Origin: CAZBSE01 sp964494385
Lineage (GTDB): Bacteria; Actinomycetota; Humimicrobiia; Humimicrobiales; Humimicrobiaceae
Assembly (NCBI GenBank): GCA_964494385.1
Contig: CAZBSE010000002.1
Coordinates: 31,873 to 95,872, forward strand
DNA: 64,000 nt
Direction: 5' to 3'
A program made the translations under genes and the position numbers. Below are positions 63,559-64,000 of this stretch, one piece after another; positions within the stretch are counted from its first letter, which is position 1; the number at the start of each line of letters is the position of its first letter. The notes beneath the pieces are model-generated. The model saw only the letters and a list, made by a program, of their open reading frames with translations. It was not told the origin of the DNA and ran no database searches.

Positions 63559-64000
63559 TTTTCTTAGCGACCCACTCTCTTACTACTTCTCTGTCACAAA
63601 ATGGTACCCTGTAGCCGTTGAACTCCTGGTAATCTTCATGACCCTTTCCTGCTATTATGACCACATCATTTATACCTGCCATCCCAAGAGCTTTAAATAT
63701 GGCTTTCCTTCTGTCGGTTTCTTTCATATATTTCCTGCTGCCGGATTTTACCATGCCCTCTTCTATCATTTTTATTATCAAACCCGGCTCTTCTGTTCTT
63801 GGATTATCAGAGGTTATTATAGTAAAATCCGCCTGCTGCCCTGAAATGCAGCCCATAACTTTTCTTTTTTGTTTATCGCGGTCGCCTCCGCATCCAAAAA
63901 CCGATATGACCTTCCCTCCCGGTTTTAATAATTCAGCTGCGGTCTTAAGTACATTCTCCAGGCCATCCGGAGTGTGAGCATAATCTACTATTACATTTGG
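63551..64000 (-). CDS. murE: UDP-MurNAc-tripeptide synthetase MurE (partial, 5' part beyond window)
   Basis: 149 C-terminal residues are seen in a frame open to the window edge. VDYAHTPDGLENVLKTA, FGCGGDRDKQKR and TSDNPRTEEP belong to the MurE ligase C-terminal domains. The DNPR box is typical of enzymes that add meso-diaminopimelate rather than lysine, so an mDAP peptidoglycan is inferred. Confidence 0.95.
   Translation of the reverse strand, partial: PNVIVDYAHTPDGLENVLKTAAELLKPGGKVISVFGCGGDRDKQKRKVMGCISGQQADFTIITSDNPRTEEPGLIIKMIEEGMVKSGSRKYMKETDRRKAIFKALGMAGINDVVIIAGKGHEDYQEFNGYRVPFCDREVVREWVAKKNE

Noticed and set aside
1..64000. CRISPR arrays, insertion sequences and prophage
   Set aside because: No regularly spaced repeats, transposase-like proteins, terminal inverted repeats or phage genes were seen.

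Overview
The window is gene-dense, AT-rich bacterial chromosome with about 50 protein genes, one tRNA, one strong candidate for a stand-alone structured RNA, one 100-N assembly gap (44355-44454), and no insertion sequence, CRISPR array or prophage that I can recognise. It looks like a scaffold from an uncultivated bacterium. FtsA, FtsZ, SepF, DivIVA and an AmaP-type protein occur together, MurE carries the DNPR motif of meso-diaminopimelate-adding enzymes, several lipoproteins have lipoboxes, and Shine-Dalgarno sites are strong. This suggests a monoderm-like lineage close to Firmicutes or early-branching Actinomycetota. The phylum cannot be settled from this window. Life style looks anaerobic and biosynthetically capable: membrane pyrophosphatase, a cobalamin-binding enzyme, LarB, and amino-acid synthesis from central metabolites.

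Layout. 1-7400 (minus): end of hisZ, a cobalamin-binding enzyme paired with an opine-dehydrogenase-like enzyme, and dnaE. 7445-15858: a PilB/GspE ATPase, larB, hppA with a clear terminator, a secreted lipoprotein, a GNAT-like protein (plus) and yjbQ. 15968-27731 (minus): one long run for branched-chain amino acids and serine, ilvD-ilvB-ilvN-class V aminotransferase-serA-leuA-leuC-leuD-cimA. It is preceded by a roughly 300-nt leader containing a small ORF rich in Ile, Leu and Val. ilvC and leuB are absent. ilvE lies apart at 35076 with its own promoter. 28156-33020: a trypsin-like lipoprotein protease and a complete bacillithiol operon (bshC-bshB-bshA).

33114-43313: mnmA, a DUF5661 protein, the structured RNA candidate (about 34659-34828), ilvE, a 0.9-kb gene-poor stretch with a 50-codon ORF, tRNA-Gly(CCC), AmaP-like, DagK-like, an orphan substrate-binding lipoprotein, a divergent purine nucleoside phosphorylase, DegV, 5-formyl-THF cyclo-ligase and a family 2 glycosyltransferase. 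43264-46317 (minus): a TadZ/CpaE-like ATPase, a double-HTH protein, a 52-aa membrane protein, an HD-GYP gene cut by the gap and a membrane protein. This run is driven by a near-consensus promoter with a 9-bp inverted repeat just upstream.

46465-64000 (minus): the division and cell-wall cluster in transcription order murE-murF-mraY-murD-ftsW-murG-murC-murB-ddl-ftsQ-ftsA-ftsZ-pgeF-yggS-sepF-proC, then divIVA and yggU from their own promoter. Together these genes make the lipid II precursor, flip and polymerise it, and build the Z ring tethered by FtsA and SepF.
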